64,000 nucleotides of DNA from Nonomuraea sp. NBC_00507 (GCF_036013525.1 NZ_CP107853.1:744001-808000); one strand, 5' to 3'. Counted from the stretch's first letter, positions 18,031 through 27,580 are shown. Notes: generated by a model from the sequence alone, not told the origin. Translations and numbers: made by a program.

Positions 18031-18450
18031 TCACTCGTAGTAGCGGACTTCCAACACGTTGCCGTCCGGATCCGGGAAATAAATGGTCTCAGGGGCGATG
18101 CCCTGGGCGCCGAAGGAGTTGGTCCCGGAGCCCGTGACCTCCACGTCGTGCTGTTTCAGCCGGACCTGGAGCGCGTCGAAATCCTCCCTGCTCACGGCCA
18201 GGCAGAAATGATTGATCGGGTGCCCGGCGCTGCCCGTCACACCGGTGCCCTCGTCCACGCCGTTGGCGCTTTCGTACGCCATCAGATCGAGAATGGTCCC
18301 GGAGGAGACCCGCACGCTCGGGAACGCCGCCTTCCCCTCGCGAAACTCCTCGGCCCGCACTCCGGGCAGTCCTACCACCTGCTCGTAGAAGCGCAGCGAG
18401 ACGAGCTGGTCGGCGACCCAGCAGACGATATGGTCGAGGCGTGCGTCCAT
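18031..18450 (-). CDS. VOC (glyoxalase/dioxygenase superfamily) protein
   Basis: 139 residues. Paired beta-alpha-beta-beta-beta modules with metal-site candidates: LDHIVCWVADQLVSLRFYEQ (His), HPINHFCLAV (His), and PDGNVLEVRYYE (Glu) at the end. Members include glyoxalase I, ring dioxygenases and fosfomycin/bleomycin resistance proteins. The specific reaction is not deducible. Confidence 0.82.
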   Translation of the reverse strand: MDARLDHIVCWVADQLVSLRFYEQVVGLPGVRAEEFREGKAAFPSVRVSSGTILDLMAYESANGVDEGTGVTGSAGHPINHFCLAVSREDFDALQVRLKQHDVEVTGSGTNSFGAQGIAPETIYFPDPDGNVLEVRYYE

Positions 18451-18631
18451 GGAGAACCTCCTCTCTCTCTAATATCTGCCGCACAAATGCACCTGTCCAC
18501 CAGTGATTTCATCCGCCCGCCAATGGCCGCTTCCCCGAAAGGGCCGGTTAACGCGAAGTTCGCGGCAATGGCCTGCGTCGCCGTTTCCCCGCCACAATGA
18601 CGATGTGACGGAAACCACCGGGACGGAGCGC

Positions 18632-18892
18632 ATGCCGGCAGCCGTGAAAACGGCCGGATTCATCATGACGCTCGATGTCGCGTTCGGCCTGGTGGGGCTG
18701 GCTTTCCCGCTCGTCGCCCTCGCCGCCACGTTCGACGTCTGGGTGCTCCTTCTTCTGGCCTACGGCGCCGCGGTCACGGCCCTGACCGGCTGGGTGCTGG
18801 CTCGCTGGCCGACCCGCCGGAGACGGCTCGTCTGGACGGCCGTCGCCCTCGCGCTGCTCCTGCCCGCGAGCAGACGCTGGTTCAACCGTTGA
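18632..18892 (+). CDS. Small integral membrane protein
   Basis: About 86 residues from ATG 18632, behind GACGGAG; GTG 18605 would add nine. Two or three hydrophobic helices (FGLVGLAFPLVALAATF; VLLLLAYGAAVTALTGWVL; VWTAVALALLLPAS) with an arginine-rich loop WPTRRRR and basic C-terminus. Unknown function. Confidence 0.6.
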   Translation: MPAAVKTAGFIMTLDVAFGLVGLAFPLVALAATFDVWVLLLLAYGAAVTALTGWVLARWPTRRRRLVWTAVALALLLPASRRWFNR

Positions 18893-18937
18893 CCCGAGAA
18901 GAAACCTTTAGGCTGGGTGCGTTTTGCCGAGGGGAGC

Positions 18938-19789
18938 ATGATGAGCGCAGCCACCTACGTCGAGCCCGACGAATCCGAACCCGAAGTCCCGTTGCTGGGC
19001 GGTGATGTCACCGAAGGCGTAGTCCGGAGAGGCAGCACGGTCCGCCGCCCAGTCGGCCACAACGCTCCACTGGTGCATGCCTTGCTCCGCCATCTGGAGG
19101 AGGCCGGGTTCGCCGGCGCTCCGCGGCTTCTCGGCATCGACGCATCCGGACGTGAGGTGCTGACGTACGTCAGGGGCGAGGTCGCCGGACGCCCGCGGCC
19201 CGCGTGGCTGGCCGACGAGACGCGGCTGGTCTCGGTCGGCCGCCTCGTCCGCGCCTATGATGACGCCGCCGCGGGCTTCGTCCTCCCTGAAGGCATCCAG
19301 CCCGACTTCGGCGTGTCCGAACCACCGGACATGCCGCCCGCCCCGGCCTACCCTGCCGAACTCGTCGGGCACATGGACCTCACGCCCGACAACATCGTGT
19401 TCCGGGACGGTGAGGCCGCCGCGCTCATCGACTTCGATATGGCCAGACCGGCGTCCAGGGTGGACGAGATCCATAACGCGATGCTCTACTGGGCCCCGCT
19501 GGGCGATCCCAAGGACGCCGACCCACCGCTGCACGACGTCGACGTCCCCCGTCGATGCCGGATCCTCGCCGACGCGTACGGCATGTCGGATCTGGACAGG
19601 TCCCGTCTCGTCGAGGTGGCCGTCCTGCGAGCGCGGCGATCGTGGTTCTCGATGAAGCACATCGCCGAGGAGCAGGGTGGCGGCTGGGCGCGGATGTGGC
19701 AGGAAGGCGTCGGCGACAGGATCAAACGGCGGGAGGCATGGCTGGAGCGCCACGGCGCAGAGCTGGAAGCTGCGCTGACCGCCCCATAA
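18938..19789 (+). CDS. Aminoglycoside phosphotransferase (APH) family kinase
   Basis: About 283 residues from ATG 18938 behind GAGGGGAG. The kinase catalytic loop is VGHMDLTPDNIVF (H-x-D-x4-N) and the metal motif is ALIDFDMA. The N-lobe contains VLTYVRGEVAGRP. APH-fold enzymes phosphorylate aminoglycosides, homoserine, choline or other alcohols; the substrate here is open. The C-terminus is helical and charged. Confidence 0.83.
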   Translation: MMSAATYVEPDESEPEVPLLGGDVTEGVVRRGSTVRRPVGHNAPLVHALLRHLEEAGFAGAPRLLGIDASGREVLTYVRGEVAGRPRPAWLADETRLVSVGRLVRAYDDAAAGFVLPEGIQPDFGVSEPPDMPPAPAYPAELVGHMDLTPDNIVFRDGEAAALIDFDMARPASRVDEIHNAMLYWAPLGDPKDADPPLHDVDVPRRCRILADAYGMSDLDRSRLVEVAVLRARRSWFSMKHIAEEQGGGWARMWQEGVGDRIKRREAWLERHGAELEAALTAP

Positions 19790-19798
19790 AGAAGCCCA

Positions 19799-22450
19799 TC
19801 AGGGAAACCAGTCGGCGGAAATCAGGGTCGGCTGGGCGCCTTGCGCCGGAGCGACGGTGACGAGGAGCGGCGACTCGGCCGGCGCGCGGAGGCGAAGCTC
19901 GGTGCCGTCGCCTGTCTTCGAGCGCGCCACGGGCACCTCATCCCCGTCGTGCACGCTCAGGACCTGCCCCACGTTCGGAGCCCCTGACGTGCGACGCTCC
20001 CACCTTGCCCGATGCCACGCCATCCGGCGCAGCCACGCTCTCGGCTCGCGGCACGAGGGGCCTGGTTTCTGCTCCAGCCGGATCGCGAGGTCGCCGCCGG
20101 ATCCGAAGACGCCCCGCGGCACGGGGTTGACGACGAACATGCCGGTGCTCAGGGAATGGCTGCCGCGGCCCTTGAGGTTGACCAGGCCGCCGGAGCTGAT
20201 CAGGGAGGCGCGCTCGCAGCGTGACGCGTCCAAGGTCACGACAGCGGTGTCGGAGACGCCGTCGTCCGGGATCTCCTGAAGCCTGACGCGGTCGATGCGC
20301 AGCCCGGCCACGCCGTCGTCCATGACCGATCCCGCCACGGCCCCCCGGAGTGTCTCCGGGACGTCGCTGCCTTCCGTGACGTCCAGCACCTCGATGCAGA
20401 GCAGGCCATCGGCCGGCATCTCGTCGGGCATCAGGTCGAAGACGACGGTGCCGCGCTTCATGGCGCCATCGCTCTCGAGAAGCAGGCACTGGCGCAACCG
20501 CCCCTGGGCGCGGACCTGGATGAGCCGCGGCAGCGCCTGGTCATCCACGCCCGTCTCTTGATTGAGATGCCAGTCCTGCACCGAGAGCCGGTCCACCGAC
20601 AGGGAGACGCTGACGCGCAGGGCGTGGCCGGACTCCGCCACCTTGATCCCGACCAGCCCCGAGCGTTCGAACCGGCCCACGATCTGCACTCCACGATGGA
20701 AGTGGTCCGCCGCCTGCAGCTCTGCCGCCTGGCCGCTCGAGATCTCCATGGGCACCTGGGCGGGCGGGACGGCCGGGTCGAAGCCGGTGGCGGTGAGCAT
20801 TGCCGGTGGAGCGTCGGTCACGGCGCGTACGGGAGTGCCGAGGGCGCGGTCGATTCCGGTGGTATGTCGGAAGTCCAGCCGGGTGAGAAGCGGCTCACGC
20901 CGTTCCCACATGCGGCGTACCGCGCAGGGGAAGGGATCGCCATCGCGTTCCACGTGCCGCATGGCGACGGTGAGCACCTGAGCGTAGGTGTCCCCCTCGC
21001 CCATTTCCCAGTGCGGCAGCAACGGCGACGGCACGTCGGCCCCGCTGCGGTAGAGCCACAACCAGAGACGGGCCCGCTCCCGCTGCTCCTCCGTCAGCAT
21101 GGTCTCGCCTTTGACATGCCGGGTGATGGCCTCGCCGAGCAGCCGCCAGTAGTCGTCCCGGTTCTCGGCGACGTACGACAGCCCGCATCCGCTCCATTCC
21201 GACCAGCCGGCCTGGATGACCGGGATGCCGAAGGCGGGAAGTTCGTTCGAGACGCTCCCCCGCACGGTCACGCCCAGGTCCGTCATGCTCCACAACATGT
21301 TCTTCGACAGCGCGAGGCTGGGCATGAAGATCATGTGCCGGCGCCCGGCATGGCGTGCCGTCACCGCAGCGAAATGCCCGGTCGTGTCATAGAGCGACTG
21401 GCTGGGATGGTCCAGGAAAAGCCAGTTCACCGCATCCTGCCGGGCGGCGAAGTCCGCGGTCTCCTCGAACCACTGCGCCAGATCGTCGAACACCTCTCTG
21501 TTGGTGCCCAGAGCGTCGGAAATGGCGTGGTTGAAGACCGCGAACACCGGACGATCCGGATCCAGCCCGAAACGGTGACACCCCAGCAGGCGCAGCTGCC
21601 GCCGCTCAGCTTCCGACTGCAGCTCGAACTGGCTGGTGCGGCCGGCCCGCCACCAACTGGGCCGGCCGAGATTGCCCTTCGCCCGGCAGGCCACCAATTC
21701 GGCGTTCGCCTTGATGGCACTCCTGTGCGGCCATACGTGGTCGTGGAAATGGCCGGCGATCAGACCGGTGAGTTCCTCCCTGAAGGTGCTCAGTCCCTTG
21801 CGCCGCTCAGGAAAGAGCGCATATGCCTTCATGCACCCGGTGCTCTGAACATGGACGACCGGTATCTCCCGGCGCATGGCCGCCTCGACCGCCAATCCCC
21901 ACTGGTCGTAGTCGACGTGACTGGTGACGAGGGCGGCAGCGGGCAGGTCGGCGAACAATCGCGCGTAGACGGCGGAGAAAGCCCTGATGCGGTCGCGGCG
22001 CGCCCGGTACCACTCGTCCTCGGTCTCCGGCAGCCGCGGCACCCGAGCCAACCGGACGAGCGTGGCCCTCTCTATGGCGTCGAGGCCCTCCGGAGCCGCG
22101 CTTTCGCCCTGACCTGCCAGGTGACGGTCCACGAGATCGTGCACGTTGACGACCTCGCTCGCCCCGAACGCCTCGGCCAGCCGCCGGACCCGCTCGATGT
22201 CGTACTGCTCCCAGAGCGCCTCGCTCCACTCCTGATCCGTGCCCGTGAGCACCACCAGCCGGGCCGAGAGCAGGTCGCACAGCGCATTCGCCATCAGCAG
22301 GTTGCGTATCACGACCCGGATGTCCTGATGCAGCGCCTCGGTGACGACACATTGATCGCCGTCCGCCCGAGAGGATCGACTTCCCTCCCAGTAGGCGCCT
22401 GCCGCGTCGAGCAGGCGATCGAATGTCTGGTCGTCTCCGACAAGGCGCAT
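19799..22450 (-). CDS. Large GT-B-like protein resembling capsule/teichoic polymer glycosyltransferases
   Basis: 883 residues from ATG 22450 behind GGAGGG. Residues about 290-480 look like the C-terminal half of capsule or CDP-glycerol-polymer transferases: RPVFAVFNHAISDALG, NWLFLDHPSQSLYDT, HMIFMPSL, then SMTDLGVTVRGSVSNELP and GIPVIQAGWSEWSGCG followed by a DYWRLL helix. The N-terminal ~280 residues are helical. The C-terminal ~350 residues are strand-rich, with repeated short beta patterns (RLIQVRAQGRLRQCLLLESD), probably a separate binding domain. No signal peptide. Monocistronic between convergent and divergent neighbours. The role in making a surface polymer is inferred. Confidence 0.65.
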   Translation of the reverse strand: MRLVGDDQTFDRLLDAAGAYWEGSRSSRADGDQCVVTEALHQDIRVVIRNLLMANALCDLLSARLVVLTGTDQEWSEALWEQYDIERVRRLAEAFGASEVVNVHDLVDRHLAGQGESAAPEGLDAIERATLVRLARVPRLPETEDEWYRARRDRIRAFSAVYARLFADLPAAALVTSHVDYDQWGLAVEAAMRREIPVVHVQSTGCMKAYALFPERRKGLSTFREELTGLIAGHFHDHVWPHRSAIKANAELVACRAKGNLGRPSWWRAGRTSQFELQSEAERRQLRLLGCHRFGLDPDRPVFAVFNHAISDALGTNREVFDDLAQWFEETADFAARQDAVNWLFLDHPSQSLYDTTGHFAAVTARHAGRRHMIFMPSLALSKNMLWSMTDLGVTVRGSVSNELPAFGIPVIQAGWSEWSGCGLSYVAENRDDYWRLLGEAITRHVKGETMLTEEQRERARLWLWLYRSGADVPSPLLPHWEMGEGDTYAQVLTVAMRHVERDGDPFPCAVRRMWERREPLLTRLDFRHTTGIDRALGTPVRAVTDAPPAMLTATGFDPAVPPAQVPMEISSGQAAELQAADHFHRGVQIVGRFERSGLVGIKVAESGHALRVSVSLSVDRLSVQDWHLNQETGVDDQALPRLIQVRAQGRLRQCLLLESDGAMKRGTVVFDLMPDEMPADGLLCIEVLDVTEGSDVPETLRGAVAGSVMDDGVAGLRIDRVRLQEIPDDGVSDTAVVTLDASRCERASLISSGGLVNLKGRGSHSLSTGMFVVNPVPRGVFGSGGDLAIRLEQKPGPSCREPRAWLRRMAWHRARWERRTSGAPNVGQVLSVHDGDEVPVARSKTGDGTELRLRAPAESPLLVTVAPAQGAQPTLISADWFP

Positions 22451-22709
22451 GAGCCCTCCGCCCGGTTTCGTCTCCGAAAGACCGCTTCAAGCCTGCCAAG
22501 CCCGGCATGCGAACCGACTGCGCTGACACTTTCCTTGGTGACGACTTCACCGCGCCTTTACCCTGCCAAGTCCGCCGCCCTCATGCACCCCGACGATTCG
22601 CCCGAAGACCGCGCAGTCCGTCATATGGCGGGAGCTAGTATCGTCCGTTTGCACGCTGTATCCCCAAGAATGCAGCTCGTTGTCGGCACAACAGTCGGAG
22701 GCAGGCTGG

Positions 22710-24638
22710 GTGGCGCGATCACGCTCCGATTTTCGCGGATGGTCCTGGTGGGCACTCGTCGCCGCAAGCGTTCTCGTACCGTCCTGCGGCGTCGCGCTGG
22801 CCGTGTTCTTCGTCATCGAAGGCCGGGAACACGCCGACCAATGGGCCAGCATTCTCAGTTTCTTCGTCACCGTCCTGGTCGCCGCCACAGCCTTGATCGG
22901 CTGGTTACGGCAACGGGCCGAGACCACGGGTGATCCCGGCACTCTGGATGTGGCCGAGCCGGAGGCGGATGTCGTGGCGGCGCGCGTTGAGCGATTGGCC
23001 GCCAAGGTCGAGCAGGTATGGAAGGCGGAGGAATTACGGCAGCGCCTGCTCGACCCGGAGCCGCTCCCGGTCTCCTGGCGTACCGTGGGCCCGCCGCTCA
23101 GCGACCATTGGCGGGTCATCGGCGGCGACGACACACCCATCGACCTCGATGGCAACCTGGACGATCTCTACCTGACCGTGCGCACCAAGCTTCCCAAGGC
23201 GCGCCTGGTCGCGCTCGGAGAGCCCGGTGCCGGCAAGACCTCCCTGGTGATGCGGTTCGTTCTCGCCTGCCTGGCCGCCCGCGAGCAGACGGACGCTCCG
23301 GCCGGGCCCGTGCCCGTAATGCTGAAACTGTCGACGTGGACACCGTCGGAACAGACGCTCAGGGCCTGGATCTACGCGCGGCTGCGCGAAGACTACGACT
23401 TCGACGAACCTTTGCCGCTGGATCACCTTCTGCTCGTCCTGGACGGCCTCGACGAGATGGCCGAGCCCGATCGCGAAAAGGCTCTCACCAAAATCAACGC
23501 CGCGTTCAGCGCCGATTTCCCGCTCATCCTGACCAGCCGTACCAGCGAATATCTGGCCACCATCGACTCCAGGCGAGCAGATGTCCTCACCGCGGCCGCG
23601 GCGATAGAGATCAAGCCTCTCGATGCCGCCGCCGTCCGCGACTACCTGACCATCACGACGAAGCCGTCACGACTCCCCGAATGGGCGAACGTCTTCGCGG
23701 AGCTCACCGCCGATCCGGACGGGGAGCTCGCCGGCGGGCTGTCCACTCCCCTGGCCATTTCCTTGGCCCGCGTCGCCTACGCGGAACGAGCGGCGAACCC
23801 GGATCACTTGCTCACTTTCACGAACAGGCGGGACCTGGAAGCCCATCTGCTCGCTGAACTCGTTCCTTCGCTGTATTCCGACGTGTCCGAGCATGCGCGC
23901 GCAGGCTGGCGCGCAGACGACGTCCACCCCTGGTTCTCCTTCCTCGCCCGGCACTTCCGGGCACGAGGCATCTCCTGGCCGGATCTGAGCGACGTGGTTC
24001 CCCCGCTGGTCTACGGCCTGGTCATCGGCCTCCTGGCCGGACTGTTCACGGGAACGGCGTTCAGTCTGGCGGCAGGTCCCTCCACAGGCGTGATGGTGGG
24101 AGCAACCATGATCGTGGCCATCTGGACCTACACCGTCGTCATAGACCCTGAGCTCTCTTCCCTGGAGCAAATAGGCCTGCGCCCGCTGACCCTTTGGGCC
24201 GCGACGTCAGGCCCTTTCTCCGTCATCCTCTGGTACCTCACCGCACAAGGCGACCTGGCACCCGACCACGCTGTGGGCATTGCGCTGGTGGCCTCGCTCT
24301 GGTTTCTCGTGATGCTCTGCCGGAGCCTGATCGCCCTTCAGATCGCGATACTCGACTTCGGCATCGTTATCGCACTCACGGGCCGTCCGGCTGCTTCGCC
24401 TCAAGCGCTTGCCGTGACAGCGCTCGTCGCGATCATCGTCGCGTCGATCCTTGCCGCTGCCCTGCCGCACTTCTTGATCGCCCACGTCCTGCTCTTCGCG
24501 ATGGGCCGGGTGCCTTGGCGGGTGGGGGCGTTCTTGGAGGACGGATACAGGCGCGGTGTGTTGCGGAAGGTAGGCGGGCTCTACTATTTCCGCCACGATC
24601 TTCTGAGAGAACAACTAGCCGAAAGGCCCACGGCCTAG
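22710..24638 (+). CDS. Membrane-bound NACHT-type NTPase
   Basis: About 642 residues from GTG 22710, chosen for GGAGG eight bases upstream (a TTG at 22680 is in frame). Two N-terminal membrane helices (about 10-65) precede a coiled region and an NTPase domain: Walker A ALGEPGAGKTSL, extended Walker B LLLVLDGLDEM and the sensor-like LILTSRTSEY give a NACHT/STAND signature. After the NTPase come six or more further membrane helices (about 435-610), instead of leucine-rich or TPR repeats. Membrane NACHT proteins are known in actinobacteria; some NACHT proteins defend against phage. Function here is unknown. Its 3' end overlaps the convergent reductase by 24 bp. Confidence 0.83.
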   Translation: MARSRSDFRGWSWWALVAASVLVPSCGVALAVFFVIEGREHADQWASILSFFVTVLVAATALIGWLRQRAETTGDPGTLDVAEPEADVVAARVERLAAKVEQVWKAEELRQRLLDPEPLPVSWRTVGPPLSDHWRVIGGDDTPIDLDGNLDDLYLTVRTKLPKARLVALGEPGAGKTSLVMRFVLACLAAREQTDAPAGPVPVMLKLSTWTPSEQTLRAWIYARLREDYDFDEPLPLDHLLLVLDGLDEMAEPDREKALTKINAAFSADFPLILTSRTSEYLATIDSRRADVLTAAAAIEIKPLDAAAVRDYLTITTKPSRLPEWANVFAELTADPDGELAGGLSTPLAISLARVAYAERAANPDHLLTFTNRRDLEAHLLAELVPSLYSDVSEHARAGWRADDVHPWFSFLARHFRARGISWPDLSDVVPPLVYGLVIGLLAGLFTGTAFSLAAGPSTGVMVGATMIVAIWTYTVVIDPELSSLEQIGLRPLTLWAATSGPFSVILWYLTAQGDLAPDHAVGIALVASLWFLVMLCRSLIALQIAILDFGIVIALTGRPAASPQALAVTALVAIIVASILAAALPHFLIAHVLLFAMGRVPWRVGAFLEDGYRRGVLRKVGGLYYFRHDLLREQLAERPTA

Positions 24639-25493
24639 CCTGGCGAGCTCCTGATCGGTGAGCGCCAGACCGGTCGCGGCGGCGGAGTCCCGAATGGAGG
24701 CCGGGCGGCTGGCACCGGGAATCGGGATGACGTGCGGGCCGGCCGCGAGCAGCCAGGCGAGGCACACCTGCTGCGGGCTGACGTTCCGTTCACTGGCGAT
24801 CGCGTGGAACGCGCTGTGCCCCGCCGGCCTTGCCTCTTCTGCTTCGAGCGCGCTCCGCGAGATTCCGCCGAGCGGGCTCCACGGCAGGAACGCGATCCCG
24901 AGCTCGGCGCAGAGCCGCAGCTCGGGGCCACTGTCGCGGACCGCGGGAGAATACCGGTTCTGCACGGAGACAAGCCGTCCGCCGAGCTCCCGATGGGCCT
25001 GCCGAATCTGCGGCACGTCCACGTTGGAAATCCCGATCATCCGGACCTTCCCCTCGTCGTACAACTCGCGGAGCGCGCCCAGCGACTCCGCGAACGGCAC
25101 CGCCGGATCGGGCTTGTGCAACTGGTACAGCCCGATGGCGACCACCCCCAGCCGCTTGAGTGAGCCCTCGCACGCACGCCTGAGGTGCCGTGGATCACCG
25201 TTCACCGTCCAGGAGCCGTCGCCTGGACGGCCCCGGCCGCCCTTGGTCGCCACGAGGACGTCGCCGGTGTCACCGCCGTAACTCGCCAGCGCGCGGGCGA
25301 TGAGCAGCTCGTTGTGCCCGACCTCGCCGGAGCTCCAGTGGTACGAATCCGCTGTGTCGATCAGCGTGACGCCCGCGTCCAGCGCCGCGTGGACCGTGGC
25401 CATCGCTCTGGCCTCGTCCGGCCTGCCCTCAATGGACAGCGGCATCGCGCCCAGCCCGATCGCGCCGACGGAAACGTCGCCGATCACACGCAT
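24615..25493 (-). CDS. Aldo/keto reductase
   Basis: 292 residues from ATG 25493. The (beta/alpha)8 catalytic tetrad is visible: DTADSYHWSSGE (Asp, Tyr), VLVATKGG (Lys), GLYQLHKPDP (His). The NADPH-binding tail VIPIPGASRPASIRDS is intact. It overlaps the upstream epimerase stop by 10 bp, implying one transcript and a linked reduction of an unknown aldehyde or ketone. Confidence 0.9.
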   Translation of the reverse strand: MRVIGDVSVGAIGLGAMPLSIEGRPDEARAMATVHAALDAGVTLIDTADSYHWSSGEVGHNELLIARALASYGGDTGDVLVATKGGRGRPGDGSWTVNGDPRHLRRACEGSLKRLGVVAIGLYQLHKPDPAVPFAESLGALRELYDEGKVRMIGISNVDVPQIRQAHRELGGRLVSVQNRYSPAVRDSGPELRLCAELGIAFLPWSPLGGISRSALEAEEARPAGHSAFHAIASERNVSPQQVCLAWLLAAGPHVIPIPGASRPASIRDSAAATGLALTDQELARLGRGPFG

Positions 25494-26374
25494 GCCAGGG
25501 CCTCCGAGAGGACGTGCGGCAGCCAGTCCGCGGTGTGCGAGAACACGAAGCCGAGCCGTACGGCACGCCCGTTGTCCATGGCGTACGCACGGCCGAAGGA
25601 GAACGGTGAGGCGTCCGGGCCTGTCGTGTACGTCGCCGGCTTGGCTCCGGCCGCCGCGGAAAGCGCCTCGCACAGGGAGGTGACGTCGAACGGGCCGTGC
25701 GAACACGCGTTCACCGGCCCCGTGAAGCCGGACTCCGCAGTCCACACCAGGAAGTCGGCGATCTCCCTGTCATTGATGAACGACGACGGGCGCGGCTCCT
25801 GGTGTACGACGACGGGGAGCCCTTCGCGGATCCGCGTCGTGTAGTGGTCGAGCCTTCCGGTGAAGTCCGCACCGCCCAGTACGTGTCCCGTACGGACACT
25901 CACGAAGTCGAACACCGGCTCACGGGCGAAGACCGCCTCCGCCTGAGCCTTGCCCACCCCGTAGTGCTCGTCGACGAAGGCCGGTTCGTGCCACGGCAGA
26001 TCCATTCGTACCGGAACGTTCGCGAGATCGATCGCGTCCTCGGTGACCGGCACAGTGGTGTCCAGCGCGGAATACACCTCGATCGTGGAGGTCATCACGT
26101 ACCGTCGCGTGCGCTCCGCGAAGACCCTCCGCGCTGAGGCGGCCTGCCGCGGCGTGTAGCAGACCTGGTCGATCACCACGTCGAAGACGCGATCCCCGAG
26201 GGCGGCACGCAGCCCGTCCTCGTCGTCGCGGTCGGCGATGAGCTGCCTCACCCCTTCCGGCGCCGGTGAGGAGCCACGATTGACCACGGTGACGGCCGTT
26301 CCCGCATCGCGCAGCCGCTCGATCACCCGTCTTCCGAAGTACCGGTTGCCGCCGATCACACACACGCTGTCCAT
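25484..26374 (-). CDS. NAD-dependent epimerase/reductase (extended SDR-like)
   Basis: About 296 residues from ATG 26374 (GTG 26380 possible). Rossmann motif VIGGNRYFGRRVIERL, with an atypical GGNRYFG in place of GxxGxxG, then MTSTIEVYS and EHYGVGKAQAE (Tyr-x3-Lys). Related proteins include SDRs with reduced activity and plastid RNA-binding CSP41 types. Divergent from the LysR gene and probably controlled by it. Confidence 0.8.
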   Translation of the reverse strand: MDSVCVIGGNRYFGRRVIERLRDAGTAVTVVNRGSSPAPEGVRQLIADRDDEDGLRAALGDRVFDVVIDQVCYTPRQAASARRVFAERTRRYVMTSTIEVYSALDTTVPVTEDAIDLANVPVRMDLPWHEPAFVDEHYGVGKAQAEAVFAREPVFDFVSVRTGHVLGGADFTGRLDHYTTRIREGLPVVVHQEPRPSSFINDREIADFLVWTAESGFTGPVNACSHGPFDVTSLCEALSAAAGAKPATYTTGPDASPFSFGRAYAMDNGRAVRLGFVFSHTADWLPHVLSEALACV

Positions 26375-26401
26375 GGCCACAGCCTGGCGGATCTACAGTT
26401 T

Positions 26402-26425
26402 TAAGCGGTAGTGGTGATCTGCTTA
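26402..26425. promoter_or_regulatory. Candidate LysR operator in divergent promoter
   Basis: An inverted repeat TAAGC-N14-GCTTA lies in the 71-bp gap between the divergent epimerase and LysR genes, where LysR regulators normally bind. It does not match T-N11-A exactly, so it is a candidate only. Confidence 0.4.
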
Positions 26426-26445
26426 TCCAGTCGACAGGAAAACTA

Positions 26446-27342
26446 ATGATCGACGTCCAGCGCCTGCGTGTGCTGCGCGAGGTGGCCAGGCACGGCAGCT
26501 TCAACCGGGCCGCCGCCGAGCTGCGCTTCACCCCTTCGGCCGTGTCGCAGCAGATCGCCGCGCTGGAGCGCGGCCTCGGCGTGGCCGTCGTCGAGCGCAG
26601 CACCCGAGGCGTGACGCTCACCCAAGCGGGCCTCCTCCTGGTGGAGACGGCGGAGGCCATCGCCGCGGAGCTGACCGACGCCCAAGAACGGATCGACCGG
26701 CTCGCCTGCGAGCGCACCCGATTCACGGTTGCGACGTTCGCCAGCGGAGGCCGGCAGCTGCTGCCGTCCGCGCTCGCGCGGTTCGCCGCCGCCCACCCCG
26801 AGGTGGAGCTGACCATCCTGGAGCGGGAGCCGGAGGACAGCATCCCGCTCCTCAAGGAAGGACGGGCCGACCTGGCCCTGGCCTACCATTTCGACGGACC
26901 CCCGCCGGCCAGTCCAGGCGACCGATCCGGTCTCGTCTGGACCCCGCTCAGACCCGACCCGCTCCGGATCGTCCTGCCCCGCACTCATCCTTGCGCCAGC
27001 CGGGAAAGCGTTCATCTCGCCGAGCTGGCCGGAGAGCGGTGGGTGCTCGGGTGCCTGAAGACCGTCGACCTGCTGCGGCGCTACGCCGCTCTGGCCGGAT
27101 TCGAGCTGCACATCTCCTGCAGCGCGACCGACTACATGTTCGCCCAGTCCCTCGTCTCGGCGGGAATAGGCGTCGCCCTCATCCCGGAGATCGCCCTCAT
27201 GGAAGCCCCCGACCTGGTCGCCGTCTCCCTCCAGCCGCCCAGCCCGTCCCGCCATATCGGCGTCGCCACCACCCGCCGCCACCGAGGCCCCGCACAGCCG
27301 TACATGGAATCCCTCCTGGAGTTCCTGTCCGCCGACCCATGA
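26446..27342 (+). CDS. LysR-family transcriptional regulator
   Basis: 298 residues. N-terminal winged HTH: RLRVLREVARHGSFNRAAAE and SAVSQQIAALERGLGV. The rest is a periplasmic-binding-like effector domain (FTVATFASGGRQLLPSAL, GRADLALAYHFD, LVSAGIGVALIPEIAL). Divergent from the epimerase-aldo/keto reductase pair, which it likely activates or represses in response to a small molecule. Confidence 0.9.
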   Translation: MIDVQRLRVLREVARHGSFNRAAAELRFTPSAVSQQIAALERGLGVAVVERSTRGVTLTQAGLLLVETAEAIAAELTDAQERIDRLACERTRFTVATFASGGRQLLPSALARFAAAHPEVELTILEREPEDSIPLLKEGRADLALAYHFDGPPPASPGDRSGLVWTPLRPDPLRIVLPRTHPCASRESVHLAELAGERWVLGCLKTVDLLRRYAALAGFELHISCSATDYMFAQSLVSAGIGVALIPEIALMEAPDLVAVSLQPPSPSRHIGVATTRRHRGPAQPYMESLLEFLSADP

Positions 27343-27366
27343 CCCACGCCGGCCGCAGGGCGACGC

Positions 27367-27580
27367 TCAACGTGCGCCGGGCGGTCCTGAACCCAGGCCG
27401 GCGTCGCGGGCTCGGGCCACCGCCGCGGCGCGGTCGGTGACGCCGAGCTTGCCGTACACGGTGCTGACGTAATTGCGGACCGTCTTGTCGGAGACGTAGA
27501 GCCGGGAGGCGATGGCGGCGTTGGACAGCCCGCGCGCCATCAGGTCGAGGATCTCCAGCCGGCGACCGCCGCAAGCAATA
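27367..27580 (-). pseudogene. LuxR-type regulator relic (HTH half only)
   Basis: Read on the minus strand, this encodes a complete LuxR C-terminal HTH: RRLEILDLMARGLSNAAIAS, RLYVSDKTVRNYVSTVYGKL and GVTDRAAAVARARDAGL, ending at a TGA (27369-27367). Upstream, only about 15 low-complexity codons precede it, with no start and no receiver or ATPase domain before the next gene ends at 27629. It is the DNA-binding remnant of a NarL/LuxR regulator. Confidence 0.7.

Noticed and set aside
20558..22933. 791-codon open frame on the plus strand
   Set aside because: It is antisense to the 883-residue transferase-like gene; composition is that of a GC-biased shadow (Arg, Pro, His rich) with no motif.
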